Source: JAABRB01 sp963735025
GTDB lineage: Bacteria > Pseudomonadota > Gammaproteobacteria > Burkholderiales > SG8-39
Length of the DNA stretch: 64,000 nt
Reading direction: 5' to 3'
Assembly: GCA_963735025.1 (NCBI GenBank)
Contig: CAVTJG010000009.1
Span: 1,736,001-1,800,000, forward strand
A program made the position numbers and the translations under genes. Of the stretch, positions 1-9,369 are shown one piece after another (position 1 is the stretch's first letter; each line of letters starts with the position of its first letter). Under the pieces are notes generated by a model, which had not been told where the DNA came from, made no database searches, and worked only from the letters and a program-made list of their open reading frames with translations.

Positions 1-3
1 CGC

Positions 4-2481
4 TCATGCGGCGACCCGCCGTGGCGCGTTTGGTTTGGCGAGAAATTCCGAAATGCCGAAATCCGGGGGAAAGTCGTCTACGCGTATCACTTCGTCACGC
101 AGGCTGGCCATGGTACGCAGGATTTCGCGCTCGGCGTCATCGATGACGCCCGCGGCGCGCGCCGCGTCGGCAAGCGCTTCCGCCGAATTGCCGGAGACGG
201 TTCCCTGCTTTTGCGCAGTCCGGATACGAGCCTCGATCGATTCCGCGGCCATGGTGGCGGCAAGCGCGCGCTCGAGCACCGCAAAGGGATCGTTCCTGTC
301 GGTCGGAAGATACATGCCGCTGGTGAGGCGATCGCGCGTGGCGGATGGCTCGATCAGCAACCGTGCAACCTCGTGCCCAAGCTTGTCGGACGGCACGACA
401 TAGGGTCGGCCGATGGGAAGGATGATCTGGCGGAGGAACCAGGCGACGGCGCGGCTCGGATAGTTCGAAATGACGCCCTCGAACGCATTCTGCGCGCGAT
501 ACATGCAGTCCCAGATCGCCCAGTGCAGGAGCGGCGCATCCGCGGCCTGTCTTCCCTCGTCCTCGAAGCGCTTCAGCGCCGCTGACGCGAGGTACATGAG
601 CGAAAGGATATCGCCCAGTCGCGCGGACAGCTTCTCGCGGCGCTTGAGGCCGCCGCCGAGGACGAGCATCGACACGTCGCCGAGGAAAGCGAATGCGGCC
701 GAAAAGCGGGTGAGCTGCTGGTAGTAGCGGCGGGTCTCCGGCGCGACGTCGGCCGGGACGTGTACCCAGTGCGAACCGGTGATTCCCATGACGAAGGCGC
801 GTGCGGCGTTCGTGAGGGTGAACCCCACGTGGCTCCACAGCGCCTGATCGAATGCGTGCGCGGCACGCTCGCGATCCGGATCGCGCGCCGCGTTCATTTC
901 TTTCAGCACGTAGGGGTGGCAGCGGATTGCCCCCTGGCCGAACACGATCAGGCTGCGGGTCAGGATGTTCGCGCCCTCGACCGTGATCGACACCGGCACC
1001 TGCTGGTAGGCGCGGCCGATGAAATTGCTGGGTCCCAGGCAGATTCCCTTGCCGCCCTGGATGTCCATCGCGTCGTTGATGATCTGCCGGTTGCGCTCGG
1101 TGACGTGATACTTGACGATCGCCGAGATCACCGACGGCCGCTCGCCGAGGTCGACGGCGCCCGCGGTCATCACGCGTGCCGCATCCGTCAGGTAGAGATT
1201 GCCACCCATGCGCGTGAGCGCTTCCTCGATGCCCTCGAACTTCCCGATCGGCATACGGAACTGGCTGCGCACGCGCGCGTAGGCGCCGGTGCCGCGCACG
1301 GCGAGCTTCGACATTCCGACGTTCGACGACGGCAGCGAGATCGAGCGCCCGGCCGCGAGACTTTCCATCAGCATGCGCCAGCCCTGGCCGGCCATCTCGC
1401 GTCCGCCGATGATCCAGTCGAGCGGCATGAAAACGTCCTTGCCCCAGTTCGGTCCGTTCTGGAACACGGCGTTCAGGGGCATGTGCCGCCTGCCGATGTG
1501 GACACCGGGTGTGTTGGTCGGCACGAGTGCGCAGGTGATGCCCACTTCCTCTTCTCCACCGAGCAACCGCTCCGGGTCGCGCAGCTGGAACGCGAGCCCG
1601 AGCAGGGTCGCGACCGGGCCGAGCGTGATGTAGCGCTTGTCCCAGGTGACGCGCATGCCGAGCACCTGCTTGCCTTCCCACGTGCCCTTGCAGACGACGC
1701 CGACATCGGGAATCGCCGCCGCGTCGGAACCCGCGTGCGGATTGGTGAGCGCAAAGCAGGGAATTTCCGCGCCTCGCGCCAGGCGCGGCAGGTAGTAGTT
1801 CTTCTGTGCCTCGGTGCCGTAGTGGAGGAGGAGCTCTGCCGGCCCTAGCGAGTTGGGCACCATCACCGAGACGGCGGCGGCACTGCAGCGCGTCGAGAGC
1901 TTCATCACCACCTGCGAGTGCATGTACCCCGAGAATTCCTTGCCGCCGTAGCGCTTCGGAATGATCATGCCGAGAAAGCCCTTGTCCTTGATGTACTGCC
2001 AGACCTCCGGGGGCATGTCGTAGTTGTGGTGCGTCTGCTCCCAGTCGTTCGACATGGCGCAGAGCGTGTCGGTCTCGTTGTCGAGAAAGGCCTGCTCCTC
2101 GGCGGTGAGGGTCGGGGCGGGGATGCCGAGCAGCTTCTTCCAGTCCGGGTGGCCGGAAAAGAGGTCCGCGTCCCACCACACGGTCCCGGCGTTGATGGCG
2201 TCGGACTCCGTCTGCGACATCGGGGGCATGACCTTGCGAAACGCCGCGAGCAGCCGGTCGCTGATGAGCGCACGGCGCAGTGGCGTGAACGTCAGGATGG
2301 CCGTCACCGTCGCGAAGACGATCAGCAGGACGGTCGTCACGCCGCCCGAAAGCCCGGCGGACCCCGCGAGCCCGAGCAGCAACGCGCCGATTCCGGCAGC
2401 CCACAGCCAACCCGGCGCCGCGGCATACGCGAGGGCAATGGCCGCGAGGAGAAATCCGATCAACCAGAGTACCGCTATCAT
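4..2481 (-). CDS. fadE: Acyl-CoA dehydrogenase, FadE type
   Basis: This gene encodes the first enzyme of fatty-acid beta-oxidation, an FAD-dependent acyl-CoA dehydrogenase that probably sits at the inner membrane. The 825-residue product is close to E. coli FadE in length. Two hydrophobic segments lie at residues about 1-30 and 35-65. The acyl-CoA dehydrogenase core follows at about 110-450, with the motif LTNPHAGSDAA, and the FadE-specific C-terminal domain (DUF1974) fills the rest. It starts at an ATG with a GGAG ribosome site just upstream, and the stop is inside the window. A PsrA-like regulator lies 40 bp upstream on the same strand, so the two probably form one transcription unit. Confidence 0.95.
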   Translation of the reverse strand: MIAVLWLIGFLLAAIALAYAAAPGWLWAAGIGALLLGLAGSAGLSGGVTTVLLIVFATVTAILTFTPLRRALISDRLLAAFRKVMPPMSQTESDAINAGTVWWDADLFSGHPDWKKLLGIPAPTLTAEEQAFLDNETDTLCAMSNDWEQTHHNYDMPPEVWQYIKDKGFLGMIIPKRYGGKEFSGYMHSQVVMKLSTRCSAAAVSVMVPNSLGPAELLLHYGTEAQKNYYLPRLARGAEIPCFALTNPHAGSDAAAIPDVGVVCKGTWEGKQVLGMRVTWDKRYITLGPVATLLGLAFQLRDPERLLGGEEEVGITCALVPTNTPGVHIGRRHMPLNAVFQNGPNWGKDVFMPLDWIIGGREMAGQGWRMLMESLAAGRSISLPSSNVGMSKLAVRGTGAYARVRSQFRMPIGKFEGIEEALTRMGGNLYLTDAARVMTAGAVDLGERPSVISAIVKYHVTERNRQIINDAMDIQGGKGICLGPSNFIGRAYQQVPVSITVEGANILTRSLIVFGQGAIRCHPYVLKEMNAARDPDRERAAHAFDQALWSHVGFTLTNAARAFVMGITGSHWVHVPADVAPETRRYYQQLTRFSAAFAFLGDVSMLVLGGGLKRREKLSARLGDILSLMYLASAALKRFEDEGRQAADAPLLHWAIWDCMYRAQNAFEGVISNYPSRAVAWFLRQIILPIGRPYVVPSDKLGHEVARLLIEPSATRDRLTSGMYLPTDRNDPFAVLERALAATMAAESIEARIRTAQKQGTVSGNSAEALADAARAAGVIDDAEREILRTMASLRDEVIRVDDFPPDFGISEFLAKPNAPRRVAA

Positions 2482-2521
2482 TTCGTTCGCTCCTGGAAAC
2501 CCGATTTTGTGCGCGGCATCG

Positions 2522-3274
2522 TCATGCGGCGCGCGGACGGGTCAGATTGGTTTGAGATCGCGCGGCGCGCGAAAGTTCGTGCGCGGCGTCGGGTGCCGCA
2601 GCGTCGGGCAAGGGTGCCTTGAGCCCCGCGATCAGAAAGGGCGCGAGCCGGCGCAAGAGCAGCTCGTCATCCGGCGTCTCGACCGCGCTCAGGGCGGAGA
2701 TGAGTCGCCACGCGTCGGCGCCGGCAAGCGTATAGGCGAGCGCTCCCATCATGAAATGCAGCCGCCATGTGAGCTCGCGCCGCGGCACTTCCGGTAGCGC
2801 GTCGGCGAATGCCTCCTTGAACCGCTCGATGGTCGGCGCGTAGCGCTCCGACAGGAACTCGCGGAGCACGGGTGACGGATCCACATAGGCGCGGCCGAGC
2901 AATCGCAGGAAGTCGCGCCCGCCGCGCTGGGGATCACGGGCAAGCTGGAGCGCGGGCACGAACATCGCTGCAAGCACCCGCTCGCACGCGAGCGGCGCGC
3001 CGCGCGCGGCTCGCAGATACTCCTCGAGCAGCACGATGCGTGCATCGTTCATGGCGTCGAAGCGGCGCGCCGTCATCGCGGTGAAGAGCCCGTTCTTTCC
3101 GCCGAAGTGATAGTTCACCGCGGCCAGATTGACCTCGGCCTGCGTCGTCACCATGCGCAGGCTGGTGCCGTCGAAGCCGTGCTCCAGGAAGAGCGCCTCG
3201 GCGGCGTCGAATATGCGCTCGCGCGTGGCGTGATTCGCGCGGATTTCGGTAGTGGCGGGCCTTACTCTCAACAT
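2522..3274 (-). CDS. psrA: TetR-family regulator, PsrA-like (fatty-acid responsive)
   Basis: This is a TetR-type repressor of about 250 residues. The N-terminal helix-turn-helix (residues about 20-65, including VNLAAVNYHFGGK) and the C-terminal ligand domain (with WRLHFMMGA) closely resemble Pseudomonas PsrA as I remember it. PsrA binds long-chain acyl ligands and controls beta-oxidation genes. I chose the ATG at 3274. A TTG at 3301 is in frame but falls inside the palindromic operator. A consensus promoter and an 18-bp palindrome lie immediately upstream, which suggests autoregulation. Linkage to fadE supports the assignment. The ligand and the wider regulon are inferred. Confidence 0.85.
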   Translation of the reverse strand: MLRVRPATTEIRANHATRERIFDAAEALFLEHGFDGTSLRMVTTQAEVNLAAVNYHFGGKNGLFTAMTARRFDAMNDARIVLLEEYLRAARGAPLACERVLAAMFVPALQLARDPQRGGRDFLRLLGRAYVDPSPVLREFLSERYAPTIERFKEAFADALPEVPRRELTWRLHFMMGALAYTLAGADAWRLISALSAVETPDDELLLRRLAPFLIAGLKAPLPDAAAPDAAHELSRAARSQTNLTRPRAA

Positions 3275-3296
3275 GGGTGGTCGGGTCCGGCGAAGA

Positions 3297-3314
3297 TTCA
3301 AACGATCGTTTGAA
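3297..3314. promoter_or_regulatory. 18-bp palindromic operator for the PsrA-like repressor
   Basis: TTCAAACGATCGTTTGAA is a perfect 18-bp palindrome. It fits the GAAAC/CAAAC...GTTTG pattern known for PsrA-type regulators. It begins at the -10 box of the promoter reading into the regulator gene and covers the expected transcription start, so bound protein should block transcription. Confidence 0.75.
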
Positions 3315-3341
3315 GCATACGTTCACCGACCGGAGTGTCAA
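3314..3341 (-). promoter_or_regulatory. Sigma-70 promoter of the psrA-fadE unit
   Basis: On the minus strand the -35 box is TTGACA (3341-3336), followed by a 16-bp spacer and the -10 box TATGCT (3319-3314). Its downstream edge meets the palindromic operator. The -35 is a perfect consensus match and the -10 matches four of six positions. Confidence 0.7.
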
Positions 3342-3485
3342 CCCCGCAACCGGCGTACCCAGCCTCCCAGCGGACGCTGGTGGCGCGGTGCTGGACGTCT
3401 AACTCATTGGCAAACCTTGAAATAGCCGTTTTCGTCCCAAGCTTTAGAATCCCCGTTCTAACCGAGTGCTTCCCCGGGTCCCTCC

Positions 3486-5306
3486 TTGCGACGCTACGCC
3501 TCTTCCGATTCCCCACCCCCGCTTACCGGTGCGCGCAAGCGCGGCAGCGACTGGCGCGTCCTGAAATCCCTGCTCCCGTACGTCTGGGAGTATCGGTGGC
3601 GCGTCGCGCTGGCGCTCACCTTCATGGTCGCGGCCAAGCTCGCGAACGTCGGAGTGCCGCTCGTCCTCAAGCAGATCGTCGACTCGCTCACGCTGGAGAA
3701 CGCGATCCTGGTCGTGCCGATGGCGCTGCTCGTGGCGTACGGCCTGCTCCGGCTTTCGACGACGCTCTTCACGGAGCTACGCGAGCTAGCGTTCGCCAAG
3801 GTTACCCAGCGCGCGGTGCGGCGCATCGCGCTCGCCGTGTTTCGGCACCTCCACTCGCTGTCGCTGCGCTTCCATCTGGAGCGTCAGACGGGCGGCATGT
3901 CCCGGGACATAGAGCGTGGGGTACGCGGCATCAATACGCTGCTCGGCTACACGCTCTACAGCATCCTGCCCACGCTGGTGGAGATCAGCCTCGTCATCGG
4001 CATCCTGATCGCCAAGTACGAGCCGAGCTTCGCGCTGATTGCGCTGGGGACGCTGGCCGTGTACATCGCGTTCAGCGTGTCCGTCACCGAGTGGCGCACC
4101 AAGTTCCGGCGCCAGATGAACGAGGAGGATTCGCGCGCGAACACGCGGGCGATCGATTCGCTGATCAACTACGAGACCGTGAAGTACTTCGGCAACGAGG
4201 AGCACGAGGCGCGGCGCTACGACGAGAACCTGCAGCGCTACGAGCGGGCCGCGCTGAAGAGCCAGACGTCGCTCTCGACGCTGAACTCCGGACAATCCGT
4301 GATCATCGCGACAGGTGTCGTGCTCATCATGTGGCGTGCGACCGTCGGGGTGGTTGCGGGGACGCTCACGATCGGGGACCTCGTGCTCGTGAATGCATTC
4401 CTGATCCAGCTCTACATCCCGCTCAATTTTCTCGGGGTGCTCTACCGCGAGATCAAGCAGGCGATCGCCGACATGGAGCGTATGTTCGGCGTGCTCGAGG
4501 AACATCGCGAGATCGAGGATCGGCCCGGCGCTCCGCTGCTCGCGGCGGCCAATCCGACGGTTCGCTTCGAGAACGTGAACTTCGCCTACGAGCCGCGCCG
4601 GCAGATCCTGCGCGACGTGAGCTTCGAGATCCCGGCCGGCGCGACGGTGGCGGTCGTCGGACATTCGGGATCGGGGAAGTCAACGCTCGCACGGCTGCTG
4701 TTCCGCTTCTACGACGTGGGCGAAGGCCGCATCACCGTGAACGGCGTCGACATTCGCGACGTCACCCAGGCCAGCCTGCGCAGCGCGATCGGGATCGTGC
4801 CGCAGGATACCGTGCTCTTCAACGACACGATCCTGTACAACATCCAGTACGGACGGCCGGAAGCGTCGGCCGATGAGGTGATCGACGCGGCGCGCTCGGC
4901 GCACATCCACGAATTCATTCAGTCGCTGCCGGACGGCTACGACACGGTCGTCGGCGAACGTGGGCTCAAGCTTTCCGGCGGCGAGAAGCAGCGCGTGGCG
5001 ATCGCGCGCGCCCTGCTCAAGAACCCGCAGATCCTCGTTTTCGACGAGGCGACTTCGGCGCTCGACTCCAAATCGGAGAAGGCGATCCAGGCCGAGCTCG
5101 ATCGCATCGCGCAGGGCCGCACGGCGCTCGTGATCGCGCACCGGCTCTCGACCGTCATGGACGCCGACGAGATCATCGTGATGGACACCGGCCGAATCGT
5201 GGAGCGGGGCACCCACCGCAGCCTCCTCGAGCGCGGGGGCCACTACGCGCAGATGTGGCAGCTCCAGCAGCTCGAGGCCGCAGAACGCGAAGCGATGGCC
5301 GCGTAG
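3486..5306 (+). CDS. ABC exporter, Atm1/HMT1 type (fused permease-ATPase)
   Basis: This is a half-size ABC exporter of about 606 residues, probably a homodimer in the inner membrane. The six-helix transmembrane domain spans residues about 25-340. The ATPase domain carries the Walker A motif GHSGSGKST (about 391), the signature LSGGEKQR (about 495) and the Walker B motif VFDEATSALD (about 515). Phrases such as LINYETVKYFGNE are typical of the Atm1/ABCB7 group, which exports glutathione-linked sulfur or metal species. The start is taken as TTG at 3486, the first plausible codon, with no clear ribosome site, so the N-terminus is uncertain. The gene stands alone, followed by a hairpin-rich repeat region. 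Confidence 0.88.
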   Translation: MRRYASSDSPPPLTGARKRGSDWRVLKSLLPYVWEYRWRVALALTFMVAAKLANVGVPLVLKQIVDSLTLENAILVVPMALLVAYGLLRLSTTLFTELRELAFAKVTQRAVRRIALAVFRHLHSLSLRFHLERQTGGMSRDIERGVRGINTLLGYTLYSILPTLVEISLVIGILIAKYEPSFALIALGTLAVYIAFSVSVTEWRTKFRRQMNEEDSRANTRAIDSLINYETVKYFGNEEHEARRYDENLQRYERAALKSQTSLSTLNSGQSVIIATGVVLIMWRATVGVVAGTLTIGDLVLVNAFLIQLYIPLNFLGVLYREIKQAIADMERMFGVLEEHREIEDRPGAPLLAAANPTVRFENVNFAYEPRRQILRDVSFEIPAGATVAVVGHSGSGKSTLARLLFRFYDVGEGRITVNGVDIRDVTQASLRSAIGIVPQDTVLFNDTILYNIQYGRPEASADEVIDAARSAHIHEFIQSLPDGYDTVVGERGLKLSGGEKQRVAIARALLKNPQILVFDEATSALDSKSEKAIQAELDRIAQGRTALVIAHRLSTVMDADEIIVMDTGRIVERGTHRSLLERGGHYAQMWQLQQLEAAEREAMAA

Positions 5307-5343
5307 CGCGGCCATCCCGCTTCGCGGCGCGCAGGTTTCTAAC

Positions 5344-5438
5344 AGGAGGACACCGGCTGGTTTCCTCGAAAGCAAGAGCGGAAGGTCGACGAACAGGGGG
5401 ACACCGCCTGGTTTCCCCCCGTTACCCCCCATCCCGGT
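5344..5438. repeat. Family C hairpin repeat, copy 1 (two units)
   Basis: Two hairpins follow the exporter gene. The first (5344-5367) pairs GAGGA...CCGG with CTGGTTTCCTC. The second (5395-5420) pairs GGGGG...ACC with GGTTTCCCCC, followed by TTACCCCCC and TCCCGGT. The second unit and its flank are nearly repeated at 30461-30527 and 59281-59346. It may help end transcription. Confidence 0.7.
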
Positions 5439-5502
5439 AGGAATACGCCGGAGCGAGGGTGTAAGTTTTCCCCTCCTTTTCAAGGGTGAGCTGGGAATTC
5501 GA

Positions 5503-5655
5503 GAACGTGCCTGCGCACGTTCGAGCCAGCGAACGCCCGAAGCGTCCCCGCTTCGGGCCGGGCGGGGTGCCGGCGAAGCCGGCGGGGTGGTTCGGAGAAT
5601 GGTTCGAAGTCGCAACCACCCCCCGCCCCTCGGGCGGACGCCTCCTGGGGGAGGA
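5503..5655. repeat. Cluster of short palindromes upstream of kup
   Basis: This gene-free leader holds several stem-loops: GAACGTGC/GCACGTTC (5503-5522), CGAAGCG/CGCTTCG (5538-5555) and GCCGGC-GAA-GCCGGC (5569-5583). The run GGCGGGGTGGTTC (5581-5593) and its near inverse AACCACCCCCCGCCC (from about 5614) match the end of the family A repeats at 10076 and 38461. I see no gene between 5307 and 5763. Confidence 0.6.
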
Positions 5656-5763
5656 GGGGAAAAAGCGCTGCCTCGTCGTCTGGTCTTCCAAATCGAATTT
5701 ACAGCTTCTTTACATTCGTCGCGTTACCGTCGGTGCTCAGCTTCTTGCGGGATCGAGTTCTCC

Positions 5764-7674
5764 TTGTCCAGTACCGTCGGATCGAGCGCGTCCCAGACGG
5801 GGATCGCCAACCGCGGGCGCACCCCTCCGGGTGTGTTGACGCTTACCGCGCTTGGCATCGTCTTCGGCGACATCGGCACGAGTCCGCTCTATGCGTTCAG
5901 GGAGGCGTTCTCGGGGTCGCATGCATTGGCGCTGACCGAGGGGAATGTCTTCGGCGTCCTGTCGCTTTTCTTCTGGGCGCTGATGCTCATCGTTTCCCTG
6001 AAATACGTCGTGCTCGTGCTGCGCTTCGATAACCGCGGCGAGGGCGGCGTACTGGCGCTCCTTGCCTATGCGAGCCGCGTCGCACGCGGCAAACCGGCGC
6101 TGCAACGGGGCGTCGCGATCGTGGCAATCATCGCCGCGTCGCTCTTCTATGGCGACGCGGTCATCACTCCGGCAATCTCCGTGGTATCTGCGGTGGAAGG
6201 AATCTCAGTCGCGACACCTGCGTTCGAGCGCTGGATCATTCCGATCGCGCTCGGCATTCTCGTGGCCTTGTTCGCCATTCAGCGACACGGGACCGGGGCC
6301 GTGGGCGGGCTGTTCGGGCCCGTAACGGCGGTCTGGTTCGTGACGCTGGCTGTCCTCGGCCTGGAAAGCATCGCGCAGACACCCGCGATCGTGGCGGCGC
6401 TCGATCCGCGGCATGCAGTTGCGTTCGCCGGCGGTTCGCCGGCGTCCGCGTTCATCGTCCTGGGCGCAGTGTTCCTCGCGGTGACCGGGGCCGAGGCGCT
6501 CTACGCAGACATGGGCCATTTCGGCGCTCGCGCAATCCGTCTGGGATGGTTCGGCCTGGTGTTTCCTTCGCTGGTCATCAACTATTTCGGGCAGGGCGCG
6601 CTCGTGCTTCGCGATGCGAAGGCGGTCCAGAATCCCTTTTATCTGCTCGCGCCCGACTGGTTCCTGATGCCGCTCGTCCTGCTCGCGACCGCCGCCACGG
6701 TTATTGCATCCCAAGCGACGATATCGGGCGCCTTTTCGGTTACGCGGCAGGCGTCCCGCCTCGGCTATCTGCCGAAGATTCCGGTGTTGCACACCTCCGA
6801 ATTGGAACGCGGCCAGATCTACATCGGTCGCGTCAACTGGACCATGCTCGCAATCGTGGTGTTGCTGGTGGTCGGCTTTCAGTCTTCCAGCGGCCTCGCG
6901 GCTGCGTACGGCATCGCAGTGTCGGGAACGATGATACTCACGACGGTCCTCGTCGCGATCGTCGTGGCATCGATCGGCGGCGCGCGGGCGAGCCTGCTGC
7001 TCGCCGTGCTGGCGGTAATCGGGTTGGCCGAGGCCTTCTTCGTTGCCTCCAACTCGACCAAGTTCATGGCCGGCGGCTGGTTTCCCCTCGTGTGCGGGGC
7101 CGCCCTCTTCGCGATGCTCTCCACGTGGAAGACCGGTACGGAAATCGTCGAGGCGGACCAGAGGCGCGCGCGCATTCCGCTCGCCGAGCTGCTGCCGCAG
7201 CTCGCGAAGGTGCATTCCGTTCCCGGCACTGCGGTTTACCTGTCCGCGGATGTGGATAGCACACCCACGACCCTCCTGCACGTGCTCAAGCACTTCAAAG
7301 TGGTGCACGAGCGGATGGTCTTCCTGACGGTCGAGAACGAGGACGTGCCGCGCATCCCGGACCTCGAACGCACCGAGGTGCACGTGCTCGAGCCTCGCCA
7401 CAGCTATCAGGTGATCCTGCGCTACGGCTTCATGGAGAATCCGGACATTCCCAGGGCGCTGCGGCTGCTCGAACGCCATGGCATCACGTTCAACATGGCC
7501 GAGACCACCTTCTTCCTCGGCAAGACCTCGATCGCCCCGGCGACGCGACGCGGGCTGTTTACCTGGCGCCGTGCCCTGTTTCGGGCCATGCAACGGAACG
7601 CCCCGTCGGCGGTCGAATATTTCGCGCTTCCTCCGGAAAGGGTCGTGGAGCTTGGCACGCGCCTGGCGGTGTGA
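5764..7674 (+). CDS. kup: Kup-family potassium transporter (copy 1)
   Basis: This is a proton-coupled low-affinity K+ uptake protein of the KUP/HAK/KT family. It has about 12 membrane helices and a soluble C-terminal part. The diagnostic motif GDIGTSPLYA is near the N-terminus, followed by FDNRGEGGVLALLAY and INYFGQGALVL. The frame stays open up to 5587, but that stretch is low-complexity repeat-derived sequence. TTG at 5764 gives the usual short N-terminal lead and a normal length of 636 residues. The next gene, a KdpD-like kinase, starts 9 bp after the stop, so this is probably a kup-kdpD-kdpE operon. A second kup lies at 50302. Confidence 0.92.
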   Translation: MSSTVGSSASQTGIANRGRTPPGVLTLTALGIVFGDIGTSPLYAFREAFSGSHALALTEGNVFGVLSLFFWALMLIVSLKYVVLVLRFDNRGEGGVLALLAYASRVARGKPALQRGVAIVAIIAASLFYGDAVITPAISVVSAVEGISVATPAFERWIIPIALGILVALFAIQRHGTGAVGGLFGPVTAVWFVTLAVLGLESIAQTPAIVAALDPRHAVAFAGGSPASAFIVLGAVFLAVTGAEALYADMGHFGARAIRLGWFGLVFPSLVINYFGQGALVLRDAKAVQNPFYLLAPDWFLMPLVLLATAATVIASQATISGAFSVTRQASRLGYLPKIPVLHTSELERGQIYIGRVNWTMLAIVVLLVVGFQSSSGLAAAYGIAVSGTMILTTVLVAIVVASIGGARASLLLAVLAVIGLAEAFFVASNSTKFMAGGWFPLVCGAALFAMLSTWKTGTEIVEADQRRARIPLAELLPQLAKVHSVPGTAVYLSADVDSTPTTLLHVLKHFKVVHERMVFLTVENEDVPRIPDLERTEVHVLEPRHSYQVILRYGFMENPDIPRALRLLERHGITFNMAETTFFLGKTSIAPATRRGLFTWRRALFRAMQRNAPSAVEYFALPPERVVELGTRLAV

Positions 7675-7683
7675 GCGGGTAGA

Positions 7684-9369
7684 GTGAGTGGTATGCGCCG
7701 GGCAAGTCCTTTCGCGGAAGTCCCTCCGGATCCGGCTCCTTCCGAGCTCCCCCGCGACGACGGAAGCGTTGCGGTCGGGTCGGGCACGCCGCTGCGCACG
7801 CCGGCCCGGACGCCGCATTGGATCCGCTACGCGTGGGCGCTTGCGATCTGCGCGGCGGCGACCGGCATCGCCGCGGCGCTTTTTTCCTATCTGGATCTTG
7901 CGAACATCGTCATGGTGTTCCTCCTCGGCGTGGCCGCCGCCGGGATCCGCCTGGGGCGCGGCCCCGCTGTCACCGCGGCGGTGGTGAGCGTGCTCTGCTT
8001 CGATGTCTTCTTCGTGCCGCCGTACTTCTCGCTGGCGGTGAGCAACGCGCAGCACCTGGTCACCTTCGCCGTGATGCTGGTTGTCGGCGTGACGATCGCC
8101 GAGCTGATGACGCGACTGAAATATCAGGCGGGCGTGGCGGCACATCGGGAGGAGCGCGCGGCGAATCTATTCGCGCTGGCGCGCGAGCTCTCCGGCGCGC
8201 CGACGATCGAGCAGGTCGTCGAGAAGAGCATGCCCATCGTTCAGGCGAGCTTCTGCGCGAAGGCCGCCATCGTCGTCCGCGACGAGTCGGGGACGCTCGC
8301 GACACCCGAGCGTGGAATGCGCGACTTCGATATGGGCGCGGCCGCGCTCGCGCTGAGTCGCGGCGAGCCGACGGCCGCTGGGATCGACGGGATTCACGCG
8401 ACGAAGCAGCTGTACGTTCCGCTCAAGGCCCCGATGCGGATCCGCGGCGTTCTCATGGTCCAGCCCGAGAATCCCCGGCTTCTGGACATGCCCGAGCAGA
8501 GGCGGCTGCTCGAGACGATCGCGGCGCTCGTCGCGATCGCGCTCGAGCGGATTCACTACGTCGAGGTGGCGCAGCGTACCCTTCTCGGCATGGAATCGGA
8601 GCGTTTGCGCAGTTCGCTCCTCGGCGCGCTCTCGCACGACATCCGCACCCCGCTCACGGCGCTCGTCGGGCTCGCCGACGCGTTGTCGATGCGGGTTGCG
8701 GCGGAGGCGCCCGGCGTGGCCCGCCAGGCCGACGCGGTCCGTGTCCAGGCGCGCCGGATCGGACAGCTCGTCGAGAACCTGCTCGAGATGGCACGGCTGC
8801 AGGGCGGCACCGTGAAGCTGAACTGCGACTGGCAATCGATCGAGGAGCTGGTGGGCAGCGCGATCGAGGCGCTCGGTCCGGCACTCGAGGCACGCCCGAT
8901 CGAGACCGATCTGCCTGCCACACTGCCGCTTGTGTCCTCCGATGCGGTACTGATCGAACGCGTGCTGGTGAATCTTCTCGAGAACGCGGCGAAGTACACA
9001 CCGCCAACCGCCCCCATAGCGATTGCTGCGGACGTCGCGGGCAGCGAGATGGTCGTCACCGTTCGCGATTCGGGGCCGGGCGTGCCGCGTGGCCAGGAGG
9101 AAGCGATCTTCCGCAAGTTCCAGCGTGGAGGTCCGGAGTCGACGATTCCCGGCGTGGGTCTGGGGCTCGCCATTTCCCGCGCCATCATCCTGGCCCATCG
9201 CGGACGCATATTCGTGGAGAACCGGCATGGCGCCGACGGCCGGGTGCTGGGTGCGTCGTTCAGCTTCACATTGCCGCTCGGGAGCGTCCCACCCGTGGAG
9301 TCGGAAATCTCGGCCGCCGAGGCAGGCATCGATTCGGTCGAGCCGATAACCGATGGGAGCGCGACGTGA
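7684..9369 (+). CDS. KdpD-like sensor histidine kinase lacking the N-terminal KdpD domain
   Basis: This is a membrane histidine kinase of 561 residues. A four-helix DUF4118 membrane block lies at about 35-145, a GAF-like domain at about 160-290, the H-box (LSHDIRTPLTAL) near 315, the N-box (ENAAKYTPP) near 435, and the G-boxes (GLGLAISRAI) near 490. It matches the C-terminal half of KdpD. The roughly 380-residue N-terminal KdpD/Usp region that modulates the response to K+ and c-di-AMP is absent. It starts at a GTG 9 bp after kup, and its stop overlaps the response-regulator start (GTGA). Context suggests it senses K+ or osmotic state for kup. The signal is inferred. Confidence 0.85.
   Translation: MSGMRRASPFAEVPPDPAPSELPRDDGSVAVGSGTPLRTPARTPHWIRYAWALAICAAATGIAAALFSYLDLANIVMVFLLGVAAAGIRLGRGPAVTAAVVSVLCFDVFFVPPYFSLAVSNAQHLVTFAVMLVVGVTIAELMTRLKYQAGVAAHREERAANLFALARELSGAPTIEQVVEKSMPIVQASFCAKAAIVVRDESGTLATPERGMRDFDMGAAALALSRGEPTAAGIDGIHATKQLYVPLKAPMRIRGVLMVQPENPRLLDMPEQRRLLETIAALVAIALERIHYVEVAQRTLLGMESERLRSSLLGALSHDIRTPLTALVGLADALSMRVAAEAPGVARQADAVRVQARRIGQLVENLLEMARLQGGTVKLNCDWQSIEELVGSAIEALGPALEARPIETDLPATLPLVSSDAVLIERVLVNLLENAAKYTPPTAPIAIAADVAGSEMVVTVRDSGPGVPRGQEEAIFRKFQRGGPESTIPGVGLGLAISRAIILAHRGRIFVENRHGADGRVLGASFSFTLPLGSVPPVESEISAAEAGIDSVEPITDGSAT

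Noticed and set aside
137..2410. Long open frame antisense to fadE, and similar ones antisense to hyuB (20273-21817), hyuA (21833-24220) and ppdK (55423-58107)
   Set aside because: They mirror clear conserved genes, are rich in Arg/Asp/His/Gly from GC-biased codons, and show no motif of their own.
5587..5763. Upstream extension of kup from 5587
   Set aside because: The added residues come from the palindromic repeat region and are not Kup-like. The TTG at 5764 gives the usual length.
6205..8145. 646-residue frame antisense to kup and the KdpD-like gene
   Set aside because: Low-complexity charged sequence with no domain pattern. The sense strand carries two recognised genes.
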